Shown: positions 8,274-16,397 of the stretch, piece after piece | Position numbering within the stretch: position 1 is the stretch's first letter | Layout: every line of letters begins with the position of its first letter | Source: Solidesulfovibrio carbinolicus | GTDB lineage: Bacteria > Desulfobacterota > Desulfovibrionia > Desulfovibrionales > Desulfovibrionaceae | DNA: 64,000 bases | Assembly (NCBI RefSeq): GCF_004135975.1 | Contig: NZ_CP026538.1 | Span: forward strand, 2,480,001 to 2,544,000 | Reading direction: 5' to 3' | Position numbers and translations under genes: made by a program | Notes under the pieces: generated by a model | What the model saw: the letters and a program-made list of their open reading frames with translations, nothing else | Told to the model about the DNA's origin: nothing | The model's database searches: none

Positions 8274-9281
8274 GTGAGCCGAAAACAACTTGACCGGACC
8301 TTGCTGATCGCGGCGGCCCTGGTGGCCTTCGGGCTGCCCCTGGTGGTGACCTCGCCCACCTATTTGCAAATCCTCATCCTGCTCTTTTTCTACGCCTACC
8401 TGACCACGGCCTGGAACCTGGTCGGCGGTTTCGCCGGCGTGTTGCCCTTGGGGCATTCCGTTTTCGTCGGCATCGGGGCCTACACCTCCTCGATCCTGAC
8501 CCTGCAGTACGGCGTGTCGCCCTGGATCGGCATGTTGGTCGGCGGGGCCATTGCCGCCGTCATCGGCGTCATCATCGGGCTGCCCACCTTCCGCATGCGC
8601 GGGGCCTACTTCTGCCTGTGCACCATCGCCTTTGCCGAAGGCATCCGGGTCATGGTGGAAAATATCGACACCCTGGGACCGCTGAAGATCAACGGCCCCC
8701 GGGGGCTGCTTGTGCCGCTGCTCAAGGATCCCACGTTCTGGGACTACCAGTTCATGTCCAAGCTACCGTACTATTACATCATTCTGGTTCTTCTGATCCT
8801 GGTCCTCGCCTTTACCTGGTTCGTCTCCCGCTCCAAGATCGGCTACTATCTGGCCGCCGGCGGCGAAGAACCCGAGGCCGCCGCCGCCCTGGGCATCAAC
8901 GTGGCCAACTACAAGCTCTTCGCCATGGCCCTGTCCTGCTTCCTCACCGCCCTGGCCGGCACGTTCTACGCCCAGCTCATGCTCTACTTCTATCCCAAAG
9001 GGCTCATGGGCCTGGACCTCTCCTTCGAGATCGCCTTTATCGCGCTCATCGGCGGCCGGGGCACCATCGCCGGCCCGGTCATCGGCGCGCTGCTCTTGCG
9101 ACCGCTTAATGAATTCACCCGCATCTACTTAAGCGACATGCTGCCCGGGCTGCATCTGGTCATCTTCGGGCTCATCCTCATCCTGGTCATGATCTACCTG
9201 CCCAAGGGTCTCACCGCGCCGCTGGCCGCCCTTTATGACCGGCTGGCCCGCAAAATCACCGACCAGGGAGCAGCGAAATGA
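8274..9281 (+). CDS. livM: Branched-chain amino acid ABC transporter permease LivM
   Basis: 335 residues, polytopic. GTG start at 8274, preceded by TAGGAGG at a good distance, 10 bases after livH. The conserved LivM segments TTAWNLVGGFAGVLPLGHS and the coupling loop AAAALGINVANYKLFAMALS are present. The stop overlaps the livG start (ATGA), giving translational coupling. It pairs with LivH in the inner membrane. Confidence 0.95.
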   Translation: MSRKQLDRTLLIAAALVAFGLPLVVTSPTYLQILILLFFYAYLTTAWNLVGGFAGVLPLGHSVFVGIGAYTSSILTLQYGVSPWIGMLVGGAIAAVIGVIIGLPTFRMRGAYFCLCTIAFAEGIRVMVENIDTLGPLKINGPRGLLVPLLKDPTFWDYQFMSKLPYYYIILVLLILVLAFTWFVSRSKIGYYLAAGGEEPEAAAALGINVANYKLFAMALSCFLTALAGTFYAQLMLYFYPKGLMGLDLSFEIAFIALIGGRGTIAGPVIGALLLRPLNEFTRIYLSDMLPGLHLVIFGLILILVMIYLPKGLTAPLAALYDRLARKITDQGAAK

Positions 9282-10006
9282 GCAACATCCTGGAAGTCAC
9301 CAATCTCACCAAGCACTTCGGGGGCTTAACCGCCGTCAGCTCCCTGGACCTGCACATCAAGACCGGCGAAATCCTGGCGCTCATTGGTCCCAACGGCGCG
9401 GGCAAATCCACGGTCTTTAACCTCGTGGCCGGCGTGTTCGCCCCCTCCGAGGGCGTGATCAAATTCGCCGGACAGACCATCCACGGCCAGAAGCCCTGGG
9501 ATCTCGCCCGGCTGGGGCTGGCCCGCACCTTCCAGATCGTCAAGCCCTTCGGCAGCAAGACCGTGCTGTACAACGTCATGGTGGGAGCCTTTTTGCGCAC
9601 CAATTCCACCATCAAGGCCCGGGAAATTGCCGAAGAAGTGCTGGTCACCCTCCAGCTCGACCATACCAAGGACATGCTGGCCGCCAACCTCACCATCGCC
9701 GACCGCAAACGCCTGGAGATCGCCAAGGCCCTGGCCACCGATCCCAAGCTGCTGCTTCTCGACGAGGTCATGGCCGGCCTTCGCCCCACCGAAGTCGACG
9801 ACATGATCGGCATCATCCGGGGACTGCGCGACCGGGGCGTCACCGTCTTTGTCATCGAGCACATCATGCGCGCCGTCATGGCCCTGTCCGACCGGGTGGT
9901 GGTCATCCAGTTCGGCCAGAAGATCGCCGAAGGCTCGCCCGAGGCCGTCACCAAGGATGAAAACGTCATCAAGGCCTATCTGGGAGGCGAGTATGACGCT
10001 GCTTAG
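9278..10006 (+). CDS. livG: Branched-chain amino acid ABC transporter ATPase LivG
   Basis: 242 residues. Walker A is GPNGAGKS, followed by the LivG-type Q-loop region ARTFQIVKPF, and Walker B LLLLDEVMAGL. The signature helix is altered (LTIADRKRLEIAKAL), with no canonical LSGGQ; this is a visible departure, since most LivG proteins have LSYGQQR here. LivF next door has a normal LSGG signature, so the heterodimer probably still has one consensus ATP site. It starts 4 bases inside livM and its own end overlaps livF by 14 bases. Confidence 0.93.
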   Translation: MSNILEVTNLTKHFGGLTAVSSLDLHIKTGEILALIGPNGAGKSTVFNLVAGVFAPSEGVIKFAGQTIHGQKPWDLARLGLARTFQIVKPFGSKTVLYNVMVGAFLRTNSTIKAREIAEEVLVTLQLDHTKDMLAANLTIADRKRLEIAKALATDPKLLLLDEVMAGLRPTEVDDMIGIIRGLRDRGVTVFVIEHIMRAVMALSDRVVVIQFGQKIAEGSPEAVTKDENVIKAYLGGEYDAA

Positions 10007-10703
10007 CGTGGAGAACATCAACGTCGCGTACGGCGACGTGCAGATCATCAACGACCTCTCGCTGACGGTCAACGAAGGCGAGGTGGTGAGCATCATCGGC
10101 GGCAACGGCGCGGGCAAATCGACCTTGCTGAAGGCCATTTCGGGCCTGGTGCCGCCGAGTTCAGGAATCATCCGCTTCAGGGGCGAGGCCATCCAGGCCC
10201 TGCCCCCCGAAGCCGTCGTCGAGCGCGGTCTGGTCCATGTGCCCGAGGGCCGCCGGCTCTTTTCGCTCATGACCGTGGCCGAGAACCTGGACATCGGGGC
10301 CTACAACTCGCGGGCCTACAAGGACCGTGACAAGACCCTGCGCCAGGTCTACGAACTGCTGCCGCGCCTGCTCGAGCGCCAGACCCAGCTGGCCATGACG
10401 CTCTCCGGCGGCGAGCAGCAGATGGTGGCCATCGGCCGGGGACTCATGGCTCTGCCGGGCCTGCTCATGCTCGACGAGCCGTCCCTGGGTCTGGCTCCCA
10501 TCCTGGTCAAGTCGATCTTCGAGACCCTGCGCAAGATCGCCGACGCCGGCACCACGGTGCTTCTGGTCGAACAGGACGTCAACCATTCGCTGCGTCTGTC
10601 CGACCGGGGCTACGTCCTGGAACACGGCCGGGTGGCCATGTCCGGCTCGGCCAAGGAACTGCTGGAAAACCCCCACGTCAAATCGGCCTATCTCGGCATT
10701 TAA
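9993..10703 (+). CDS. livF: Branched-chain amino acid ABC transporter ATPase LivF
   Basis: 236 residues from the ATG at 9993 (MTLLSVENINVAYG). The open frame extends further upstream, but those codons lie inside livG and do not match the family. Walker A is GGNGAGKS, the signature is TLSGGEQQMVAIGRGLM, and Walker B LLMLDEPSLGLAP. It pairs with LivG to drive import. It overlaps livG by 14 bases. Confidence 0.95.
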   Translation: MTLLSVENINVAYGDVQIINDLSLTVNEGEVVSIIGGNGAGKSTLLKAISGLVPPSSGIIRFRGEAIQALPPEAVVERGLVHVPEGRRLFSLMTVAENLDIGAYNSRAYKDRDKTLRQVYELLPRLLERQTQLAMTLSGGEQQMVAIGRGLMALPGLLMLDEPSLGLAPILVKSIFETLRKIADAGTTVLLVEQDVNHSLRLSDRGYVLEHGRVAMSGSAKELLENPHVKSAYLGI

Positions 10704-10714
10704 AAGGAAAAGCC

Positions 10715-12493
10715 ATGCACGGCTTTCACGGACGCATCATTACTGTTGACCTGACCCGGCGCGCTTTCACTATCGAAGCGGCCGATCCGGCCCATCTTGA
10801 CGCCTATCTGGGCGGCAAGGGCCTAGCCACCCGGCTGCTGCTCGACCGCAACCCGGCCGGGGTCGATCCCCTGGCTCCGGAGAACAACCTCATCTTCGCC
10901 GCCGGCCCCTTGTGCGGCGGCGTGGCCTGGGGGGCCAGCCGCTACGGCGTGTTCACCAAATCCCCCCAGACCGGGTTTTACACCGAATCCTATTCCGGCG
11001 GCCGCACGCCCCAGGCCGTGGACGCCGCCGGTTTCGACGCCGTGGTCCTCACCGGCGCGGCGAATGCGCTCACGGCCCTGACCATCCACCCCGACGGCTG
11101 CACCTTCCACGACGCGGCCGATCTGGCCGGCCTGGACGCCTACGCCACCGAAGACGCGGCCCGGGAGCGTTTCGTGCTGCCCCGCGACGACGCCAAGCGC
11201 GTGGGCGCGGTGGTCATTGGCCCGGCCGGGGAAAACCTGTGCCGACTGGCCATGATCGCCAACGAACGCTGGCGTTGTGCCGGCCGCACCGGCGTCGGCG
11301 CGGTCATGGGCTCCAAAAAGGTCAAGGCCATCGTGTTCCAGGGCGACCGCAAGCGCCAGGCGGCCGATCCCGCCGGCCTGGCCGCCCATGCCGCCGCCTT
11401 TGCCAAGCGCGGGGTGGAGACCAAGGGCGTGCAGGTCTACAAGGCCATGGGCACGACCATGATGGTCGGGGTCATGAACGCGGCCGGAGCCTTTCCGGCC
11501 AAGTACTGGACCCAGGGCAACTGCGAACATTGGGAGAAGATCTCAGGCGAGACCTTCCACAAGGAGCACGAGGTCAAGGCCCACGCCTGCGCCAAATGCT
11601 TCATGTCCTGCGGCCGCATGGCCAAGCTCGCCTCGGGCCGCCACAAGGGCCTGACCCTGGAAGGGCCGGAGTACGAAACCATCTACGCCTTCGGCGGGCT
11701 GTGCATGATCGATGACATGGCCGAGATCGTGTATTTAAACGACCTCTGCGACCGCCTGGGCATTGATACCATCTCCGCCGGCAACCTCTGCGCCTTCACC
11801 GTCGAGGCCGTCTCGCGCGGCCGGGTGGACTACCCCATCGCCTACAACGACCCCGACGGCGCGGCCCGGCTCATCCAGGACATCGCCTCGGGCACGGGCA
11901 TCGGGGCGCTCCTGGGCCAGGGCATCAAGGTCGCGGCCCGGGCCTGGGGACTGGAAGACCTGGCCGTCCACGTCAAGGGCCTGGAGCCGGCCGGCTACGA
12001 CCCCCGGGCGCTTCGCGGCATGGGGCTGGCCTACGCCACATCCGACCGGGGGGCCTGCCATCTGCGCACCACCTTCTACAAGCCCGAGCTGGCCGGCATG
12101 ATCCCGCCCGACGCCGTGGAAGGCAAGGCGGCCATGCTCATCGAGTTCGAGGACCGTCTCACCATCTTCGATACGCTTATCCTGTGCCGGTTCTTCCGCG
12201 ATCTCTACACCTGGGACGAGCTGACCCAGGTCATCGGCCTGACCACCGGCCTCGACGCCAGCGAAGCAGCGCTCAAACGCCGGGCCGCGGCCATCGCCGA
12301 CATGACCCGGGAGTTCAACCTGCGCGAAGGGCTGACCCCGGCCGACGACCGCCTCCCGGAGCGCATCCACCGCGAACCCCTGCCAAGCGGCAAGGAACTC
12401 CCCCGCGAGGCCTTCGACGCCATGCTGGCCGACTATTACCGGTTGCGCAATTGGTCGCCTCAGGGCGTGCCGACCGGCGCTGCCGACCTCTAA
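10715..12493 (+). CDS. aor: Aldehyde ferredoxin oxidoreductase (tungsten/molybdenum pterin enzyme)
   Basis: 592 residues, full length for the AOR family. The [4Fe-4S] ligands are Cys292, Cys295 and Cys299 (CAKCFMSC) and Cys491 (TLILCRFF). The N-terminal GGKGLATRLLLD and GGRTPQAVDAAG segments and the pterin-binding GSKKVKAIVFQG are conserved. AORs oxidise aldehydes to carboxylic acids and reduce ferredoxin, in the cytoplasm. The gene begins 11 bases after livF with an AAGGA ribosome site. Its position behind an omega-aminotransferase suggests that it oxidises the semialdehyde, replacing an NAD-linked semialdehyde dehydrogenase, which is absent here (inference). Confidence 0.95.
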   Translation: MHGFHGRIITVDLTRRAFTIEAADPAHLDAYLGGKGLATRLLLDRNPAGVDPLAPENNLIFAAGPLCGGVAWGASRYGVFTKSPQTGFYTESYSGGRTPQAVDAAGFDAVVLTGAANALTALTIHPDGCTFHDAADLAGLDAYATEDAARERFVLPRDDAKRVGAVVIGPAGENLCRLAMIANERWRCAGRTGVGAVMGSKKVKAIVFQGDRKRQAADPAGLAAHAAAFAKRGVETKGVQVYKAMGTTMMVGVMNAAGAFPAKYWTQGNCEHWEKISGETFHKEHEVKAHACAKCFMSCGRMAKLASGRHKGLTLEGPEYETIYAFGGLCMIDDMAEIVYLNDLCDRLGIDTISAGNLCAFTVEAVSRGRVDYPIAYNDPDGAARLIQDIASGTGIGALLGQGIKVAARAWGLEDLAVHVKGLEPAGYDPRALRGMGLAYATSDRGACHLRTTFYKPELAGMIPPDAVEGKAAMLIEFEDRLTIFDTLILCRFFRDLYTWDELTQVIGLTTGLDASEAALKRRAAAIADMTREFNLREGLTPADDRLPERIHREPLPSGKELPREAFDAMLADYYRLRNWSPQGVPTGAADL

Positions 12494-12520
12494 CCCCAAA
12501 GCATCCCAAAGGAGCGGCAC

Positions 12521-13177
12521 ATGCTTGTCGGCGATTGGATGTCCACCGACGTGGCCACGGCGACCGAGGATGTCTCGATGATCAAGGCCGGTCGGATCAT
12601 GCGCGACAAAAAAATCCGTCGTCTGCCCGTGGTGGACAAGGACGGAAAGCTTGTCGGCATCATTTCCGAGCGCGACCTCAAAGCGGCCTCGCCGTCCTCG
12701 GCCACCTCACTGGACATGTACGAAATGACCTACCTGCTCTCGGAGCTCAAGGTCAAAGCCATCATGACCAAGGACCCGGTGCGCATCCGGTGCACCGACA
12801 CCGTGGAGCGGGCGGCGCTTATCATGCGCGACCGCAAGTTCGGCAGCCTGCCGGTGGTCGATGAAACGAACAAGGTGGTCGGCATCATCACCGACACCGA
12901 TATCTTCCGCCTGTTTGTCTCCATCACCGGCATCGACCAGGGCGGCATCCAGATCGGGCTGCGCCTGGGCGTGGCCGAGGGCAGCCTCAAGCCGGTGCTT
13001 GATGAGCTGCGCCGTTTCGAGGCCCGCATCGTGAGCATCCTGTCCTCCTACGACCGGGGCGGCCCGGGCCAGCGCGACGTGTCCATCCGCATTCAGGGTC
13101 TGCCAGAGACCCGGGAACGGGAACTGCGCGCCGAACTCGAAAAGACCGGACACCTGCTCTACTGGACCCGCGATTAG
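12521..13177 (+). CDS. CBS-pair protein with C-terminal ACT-like domain
   Basis: 218 residues. Two CBS motifs occupy about 1-55 (VGDWMSTDVATA, RRLPVVDKDGKLVGIISERDL) and 75-135 (AIMTKDPVRI, GSLPVVDETNKVVGIITDTD). The remaining 80 residues look like an ACT-type fold (KPVLDELRRFEARIVSILSS). CBS pairs bind adenosyl nucleotides, and ACT domains bind amino acids. The protein resembles the AcuB group and carries no catalytic domain. It is the last gene of the sigma-54 operon, 27 bases after aor, and is followed by a terminator. It could sense energy charge or the amino-acid substrate and adjust the pathway (inference). Confidence 0.88.
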   Translation: MLVGDWMSTDVATATEDVSMIKAGRIMRDKKIRRLPVVDKDGKLVGIISERDLKAASPSSATSLDMYEMTYLLSELKVKAIMTKDPVRIRCTDTVERAALIMRDRKFGSLPVVDETNKVVGIITDTDIFRLFVSITGIDQGGIQIGLRLGVAEGSLKPVLDELRRFEARIVSILSSYDRGGPGQRDVSIRIQGLPETRERELRAELEKTGHLLYWTRD

Positions 13178-13201
13178 TTGATAGTTCCTGTCCTCGCCTC
13201 A

Positions 13202-13247
13202 CCCCGGACGGCTCTATCCCCGCTTGGCCGTCCGGGGCTCTTTATTT
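13202..13247 (+). terminator. Terminator of the aminotransferase-Liv-AOR operon
   Basis: An 11-base stem, CCCCGGACGGC and GCCGTCCGGGG, is followed by a T-rich tract (CTCTTTATTT). It lies 24 bases after the CBS gene. Confidence 0.8.
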
Positions 13248-13311
13248 CCTGCAACCACCTTGATGCCGCCTCTTGACGCCGGGCGTCCGGTTCTGGTCTT
13301 CTTATTCAATC

Positions 13312-13620
13312 ATGCCATCCCCAACCGTGTTGTCCCGCAAACCCGCCGTCAAACTCAACAGCGCCCGGCAAAAGACCTGGGAAGCGCTGTTTTGCGTGCC
13401 CGCCCGGCCGGACATTCTCTGGGACGACGTGGCAGCGCTGATTCGCGCCTTGGGCGGCCGGGAAATCCACCATCACCAAAAGACCGCCGGCTCACGGGTG
13501 CGGTTTGTTCTTGGCGGCGTCAAGGGCTTCTTCCATCGCCCCCACCCCGAAAACGTGCTGGACAAAGGCTGCGCCGCCGACGTGCGCGAATATCTCCTGC
13601 GCGCCGGCGTGGCCGTCTGA
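13312..13620 (+). CDS. hicA: HicA-like toxin (mRNA interferase)
   Basis: 102 residues from the ATG at 13312; a TTG at 13273 in the same frame would add 13. The core (WDDVAALIRALGG, then GSRVRFVLGGVKGFFHRPHP, DKGCAADVREYLLRAGV) matches the HicA double-stranded RNA-binding fold. The usual catalytic histidine position after GS is arginine here, while the FHRPHP histidines of this subfamily are present. HicA toxins cut mRNA until bound by HicB. hicB follows 14 bases later on the same strand. Confidence 0.8.
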   Translation: MPSPTVLSRKPAVKLNSARQKTWEALFCVPARPDILWDDVAALIRALGGREIHHHQKTAGSRVRFVLGGVKGFFHRPHPENVLDKGCAADVREYLLRAGVAV

Positions 13621-13634
13621 CCGCGAGGCTCTCC

Positions 13635-13853
13635 ATGGACAACGCCGCCTGCTACGCCGTCTACAAGGGCTATTGCCTCGTCTGTTCCGCGGAGGTAGAC
13701 GGCACGCTCCACGGCCGCATCGATGGCATCCGCGACATCGTCACCTTCCACGCCGCCACCCCCGAAGCGCTCCAGCGCGCCTTCGAGGAAGCCGTGGACG
13801 ACTATCTGGCCGTCTGCCAGGAGACCTGTCTGCCGCCCGATACGCCGGCCTGA
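13635..13853 (+). CDS. hicB: HicB-like antitoxin
   Basis: 72 residues from ATG 13635, with an AGGCT ribosome site. The GRIDGIRDIVTFHAATPEAL segment and the AFEEAVDDYLAVCQETC helix match the partially degraded RNase H-like fold of HicB. No C-terminal DNA-binding domain is visible, so autoregulation, if any, would need another part. The frame is open far upstream, but upstream codons overlap hicA and have no family similarity. It neutralises the toxin encoded directly upstream. Confidence 0.82.
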   Translation: MDNAACYAVYKGYCLVCSAEVDGTLHGRIDGIRDIVTFHAATPEALQRAFEEAVDDYLAVCQETCLPPDTPA

Positions 13854-13919
13854 GGGCGGTTCGCCGTGTCCCTTCAGACAGAGGCTTTTGCTGGCATTTT
13901 TGCTTTCTCCGTTATTTAA

Positions 13920-13948
13920 TTGACATCAATTCTCAATTTCATTATCAG
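13920..13948 (+). promoter_or_regulatory. Likely sigma-70 promoter before the MoxR/VWA genes, AT-rich Fur-like overlap
   Basis: A consensus TTGACA at 13920-13925 is followed after 16-17 bases by TTATCA/TATCAG. The element lies in an AT-rich patch of an otherwise GC-rich region. The bottom strand reads GATAATGAAATTGAGAATT, a partial (about 13 of 19) match to the Fur box. The leader to the TTG start at 14085 would be about 130 bases. The rest of 13854-14084 shows nothing else. Confidence 0.45.
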
Positions 13949-14084
13949 CAACCCATCCCGGGGCGTTTCCGGACGGTGGCCATGCCCGGCGCGTCAGGCG
14001 GCGTGGAAGTCCGCGCCATGCCGCCTTCCGCGCTCCTGCTCCGATGACGGCAGCGCCCCGGGACTTTTCTCCTGGAGGTTGCCG

Positions 14085-15068
14085 TTGATCCCGTCCCATG
14101 TAGCCCGCGCCCTGACCACCTTGCTCCCCATCCGCCAACCCGTATTTCTCTGGGGTCCCCCGGGCGTCGGCAAAAGCCAGATCGTGGCCCAGACCGCCGC
14201 TGTCCTTGGCCTTGATCTCATCGACATCCGGGCCGTGCTCCTCGATCCCGTGGACCTGCGCGGCTTGCCGCAAATCGACGCCGACGGCCGCACCCACTGG
14301 CGCGCCCCGGCCTTTTTGCCGACAGGCGGCCAGGGCGTCTTGTTCCTTGACGAATTAAACGCCGCCCCGCCCCTGGTCCAGGCCGCCTGCTACCAGCTCA
14401 TCCTCGACCGGGCCCTGGGCGAATACCGGCTGCCGGACGGCTGGACCGTCCTTGCCGCCGGCAACCGCGACCAGGACCGGGCCGTCACTCACCGCATGCC
14501 GACCGCTTTGGCCAACCGGTTCGTGCACCTGGAAATCGAACCCCACCTGGAGGACTGGATTGCCTGGGCGGAAGCTTCGGGCATCGCGTCCGAGGTCACG
14601 GCCTTTTTGCGCTTCCGGCCCGCTTTGCTCCACGATTTCGATCCGACCCGGGCCGTCCGGTCCTTTCCCACGCCCCGGTCCTGGGAATTCGTGTCCGCCA
14701 TGTTGCGTGGCGCGCCCGATCCGCAGGTGGAACTGGAACTGTTGCGCGGGGCCGTGGGCGACGGCGCGGCTTTGGAATTTTCCGGATTCCTGCGCACCTG
14801 GCGCGAGTTGCCCGACACCGACGCCGTGTTGGCCGATCCCGACGCCGCGCCGGCTCCACTGGAGCCGGCTGCCGCCTACGCCATCTGCGAGGCCCTGGGA
14901 CGGCTGGCCTGCCCGGACGTCATGCCGGCGCTGACCCGCTACGCCGCCCGGCTGCCGGTGGAATTCGGGGTGCTGCTCATGCGCGACGCCGTGCGCCGCG
15001 ACAGCCGCACGGCCAAGACGCCGGCCTTTGCCGCCTGGGCCCGCGACAACGCCGAGGTGTTCGTGTGA
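14085..15068 (+). CDS. MoxR-type AAA+ ATPase
   Basis: 327 residues from a TTG start at 14085, chosen because GGAGG lies 6 bases upstream and the family fold begins just there. Walker A is GPPGVGKS at 24-31, Walker B VLFLDELNAAP, then the sensor-1 asparagine in LAAGNRDQD and an arginine finger region NRFVHLEIEP. MoxR ATPases work as chaperones that insert cofactors or remodel complexes with a VWA partner. Exactly such a partner follows, overlapping by 4 bases (GTGA). The client is unknown. The frame is open upstream to 13920, but that part is compositionally unlike protein and crosses the promoter. Confidence 0.87.
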   Translation: MIPSHVARALTTLLPIRQPVFLWGPPGVGKSQIVAQTAAVLGLDLIDIRAVLLDPVDLRGLPQIDADGRTHWRAPAFLPTGGQGVLFLDELNAAPPLVQAACYQLILDRALGEYRLPDGWTVLAAGNRDQDRAVTHRMPTALANRFVHLEIEPHLEDWIAWAEASGIASEVTAFLRFRPALLHDFDPTRAVRSFPTPRSWEFVSAMLRGAPDPQVELELLRGAVGDGAALEFSGFLRTWRELPDTDAVLADPDAAPAPLEPAAAYAICEALGRLACPDVMPALTRYAARLPVEFGVLLMRDAVRRDSRTAKTPAFAAWARDNAEVFV

Positions 15069-16387
15069 CCGCGCCCGACGCCGTAGGCCGAAAGCTCGTG
15101 CGGGCACGCATGGAGCTCGTGCTGGGCCACCCGTTTTTCGGGGCCATGGCCCTGCGCCTCACCCCACTGGCCGACGCCTCCTGTCGCGACGTCTGGACCG
15201 ACGGCGTCACGCTCGGCTACAATCCCCTTTTCGTGGCCGAGCGCGGCGAGGACGAAATCTCGGCGATTATCGCCCATGAAATCCTGCACTTGGCCTGCGA
15301 ACACCATTTGCGCCGTAAGGACCGCGACAAGGGGCTGTGGAACCTGGCTTGCGACCTGGCCGTGTCCGCGCTGCTCGTGGAAGCGGGCTTCACCCTGCCC
15401 CCGGGCCACCCCTTCGAGGCCGCCCACGCCGGCAAGCCGGCCGAGGCCATCTATGCCGTGCTGGCCGGCGAAATCGACCAGCGTCATGGCGGCGGCGGCA
15501 CGGATGCGGCCAAGACTTCGGCCCTGCCGGCCGACACCGCCCCGGGCGGCGGCGACGGCGACACGCCGCTGGCCGCCAAGGCCGGACAAGCCGAACCCAC
15601 GCCGTCCGGCGCCGCGCTTACCGGCCAGGACAAACAGCCCCAAAGCGCTTCGGGCGACAAGGACGGGGCCGGAACCCTTGGCCAAACGCCAAGCCGCAGC
15701 ATCGGCGAGGTGCGCGACCACCCGGACCTGGACGGGCAGCGCCGGGAATCCGAGCACCGCGATCTGACCGACAAGCTGCGCCAGGACGTCAACCAGTCGC
15801 GCCGGGCGGCCAGCGCCATGGGCAACATGCCGGCCGGTCTTGACCGGCTGTTGGCCGAGCTGGCCTCGCCCAGGCTCGATTGGGCGGCACTGCTGCGCCG
15901 TTTCATCCTGGCCCGGGCGGTCAGCGACTATTCCTGGTCGCCGCCCAGCCGTCGCCATATCCACCTGGGTCTGTACCTCCCCTCGCCGCGCTCCATGACC
16001 CTGGGCGAGGTGGCCCTTGTTCTCGACACCTCCGGCTCGGTGGACGAGGAGCTTCTCGCCGCCTTTTGCGCCGAGCTCGGCTCCATCCTGAGCGCCTGCG
16101 AGGCCAGGCTGCACGTCTATGCCTGCGACGCGGCCGTGGGCGAAGCGACCGTGTACTCCCGGGCCGATCCGCCCTTGCACCTGTCCCCGCCGGGTGGCGG
16201 CGGCACGGACTACCGCCCGGCCTTCGCCAAGGTTGAGGCCGACGGGTTACGGCCGGCCTGTCTGCTCTATTTCACCGATCTCCAGTGCGACCGGTTTCCC
16301 GAGGAGCCGGCCTATCCGGTGCTGTGGATCGTGCCCAAAACCGCCAAGGAGCGACCGCCGTTCGGCGACGTCGTCCAACTGGACTAG
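15065..16387 (+). CDS. VWA-like metallopeptidase (DUF2201 type), partner of MoxR
   Basis: 440 residues, GTG start. The N-terminal domain has a zinc-peptidase helix, HEILHLACEHH, with HExxH at His71-Glu72-His75. A low-complexity Gly/Asp/Ala/Pro linker covers about 135-215. The C-terminal domain (about 300-440) is von Willebrand A-like, with the MIDAS sequence DTSGS at 321-325. A peptidase-like and a metal-adhesion domain in one chain, next to MoxR, is typical of the DUF2201 group. No biochemical role is established that I know of. It may prepare or inspect a metalloprotein together with the ATPase (inference). Confidence 0.85.
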   Translation: MTAPDAVGRKLVRARMELVLGHPFFGAMALRLTPLADASCRDVWTDGVTLGYNPLFVAERGEDEISAIIAHEILHLACEHHLRRKDRDKGLWNLACDLAVSALLVEAGFTLPPGHPFEAAHAGKPAEAIYAVLAGEIDQRHGGGGTDAAKTSALPADTAPGGGDGDTPLAAKAGQAEPTPSGAALTGQDKQPQSASGDKDGAGTLGQTPSRSIGEVRDHPDLDGQRRESEHRDLTDKLRQDVNQSRRAASAMGNMPAGLDRLLAELASPRLDWAALLRRFILARAVSDYSWSPPSRRHIHLGLYLPSPRSMTLGEVALVLDTSGSVDEELLAAFCAELGSILSACEARLHVYACDAAVGEATVYSRADPPLHLSPPGGGGTDYRPAFAKVEADGLRPACLLYFTDLQCDRFPEEPAYPVLWIVPKTAKERPPFGDVVQLD

Positions 16388-16397
16388 GAGAGTCCCT

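Noticed and set aside
9849-9992. 48 extra N-terminal codons for LivF
   Set aside because: They lie inside livG and do not resemble an ABC ATPase, while ATG 9993 begins a perfect family start.
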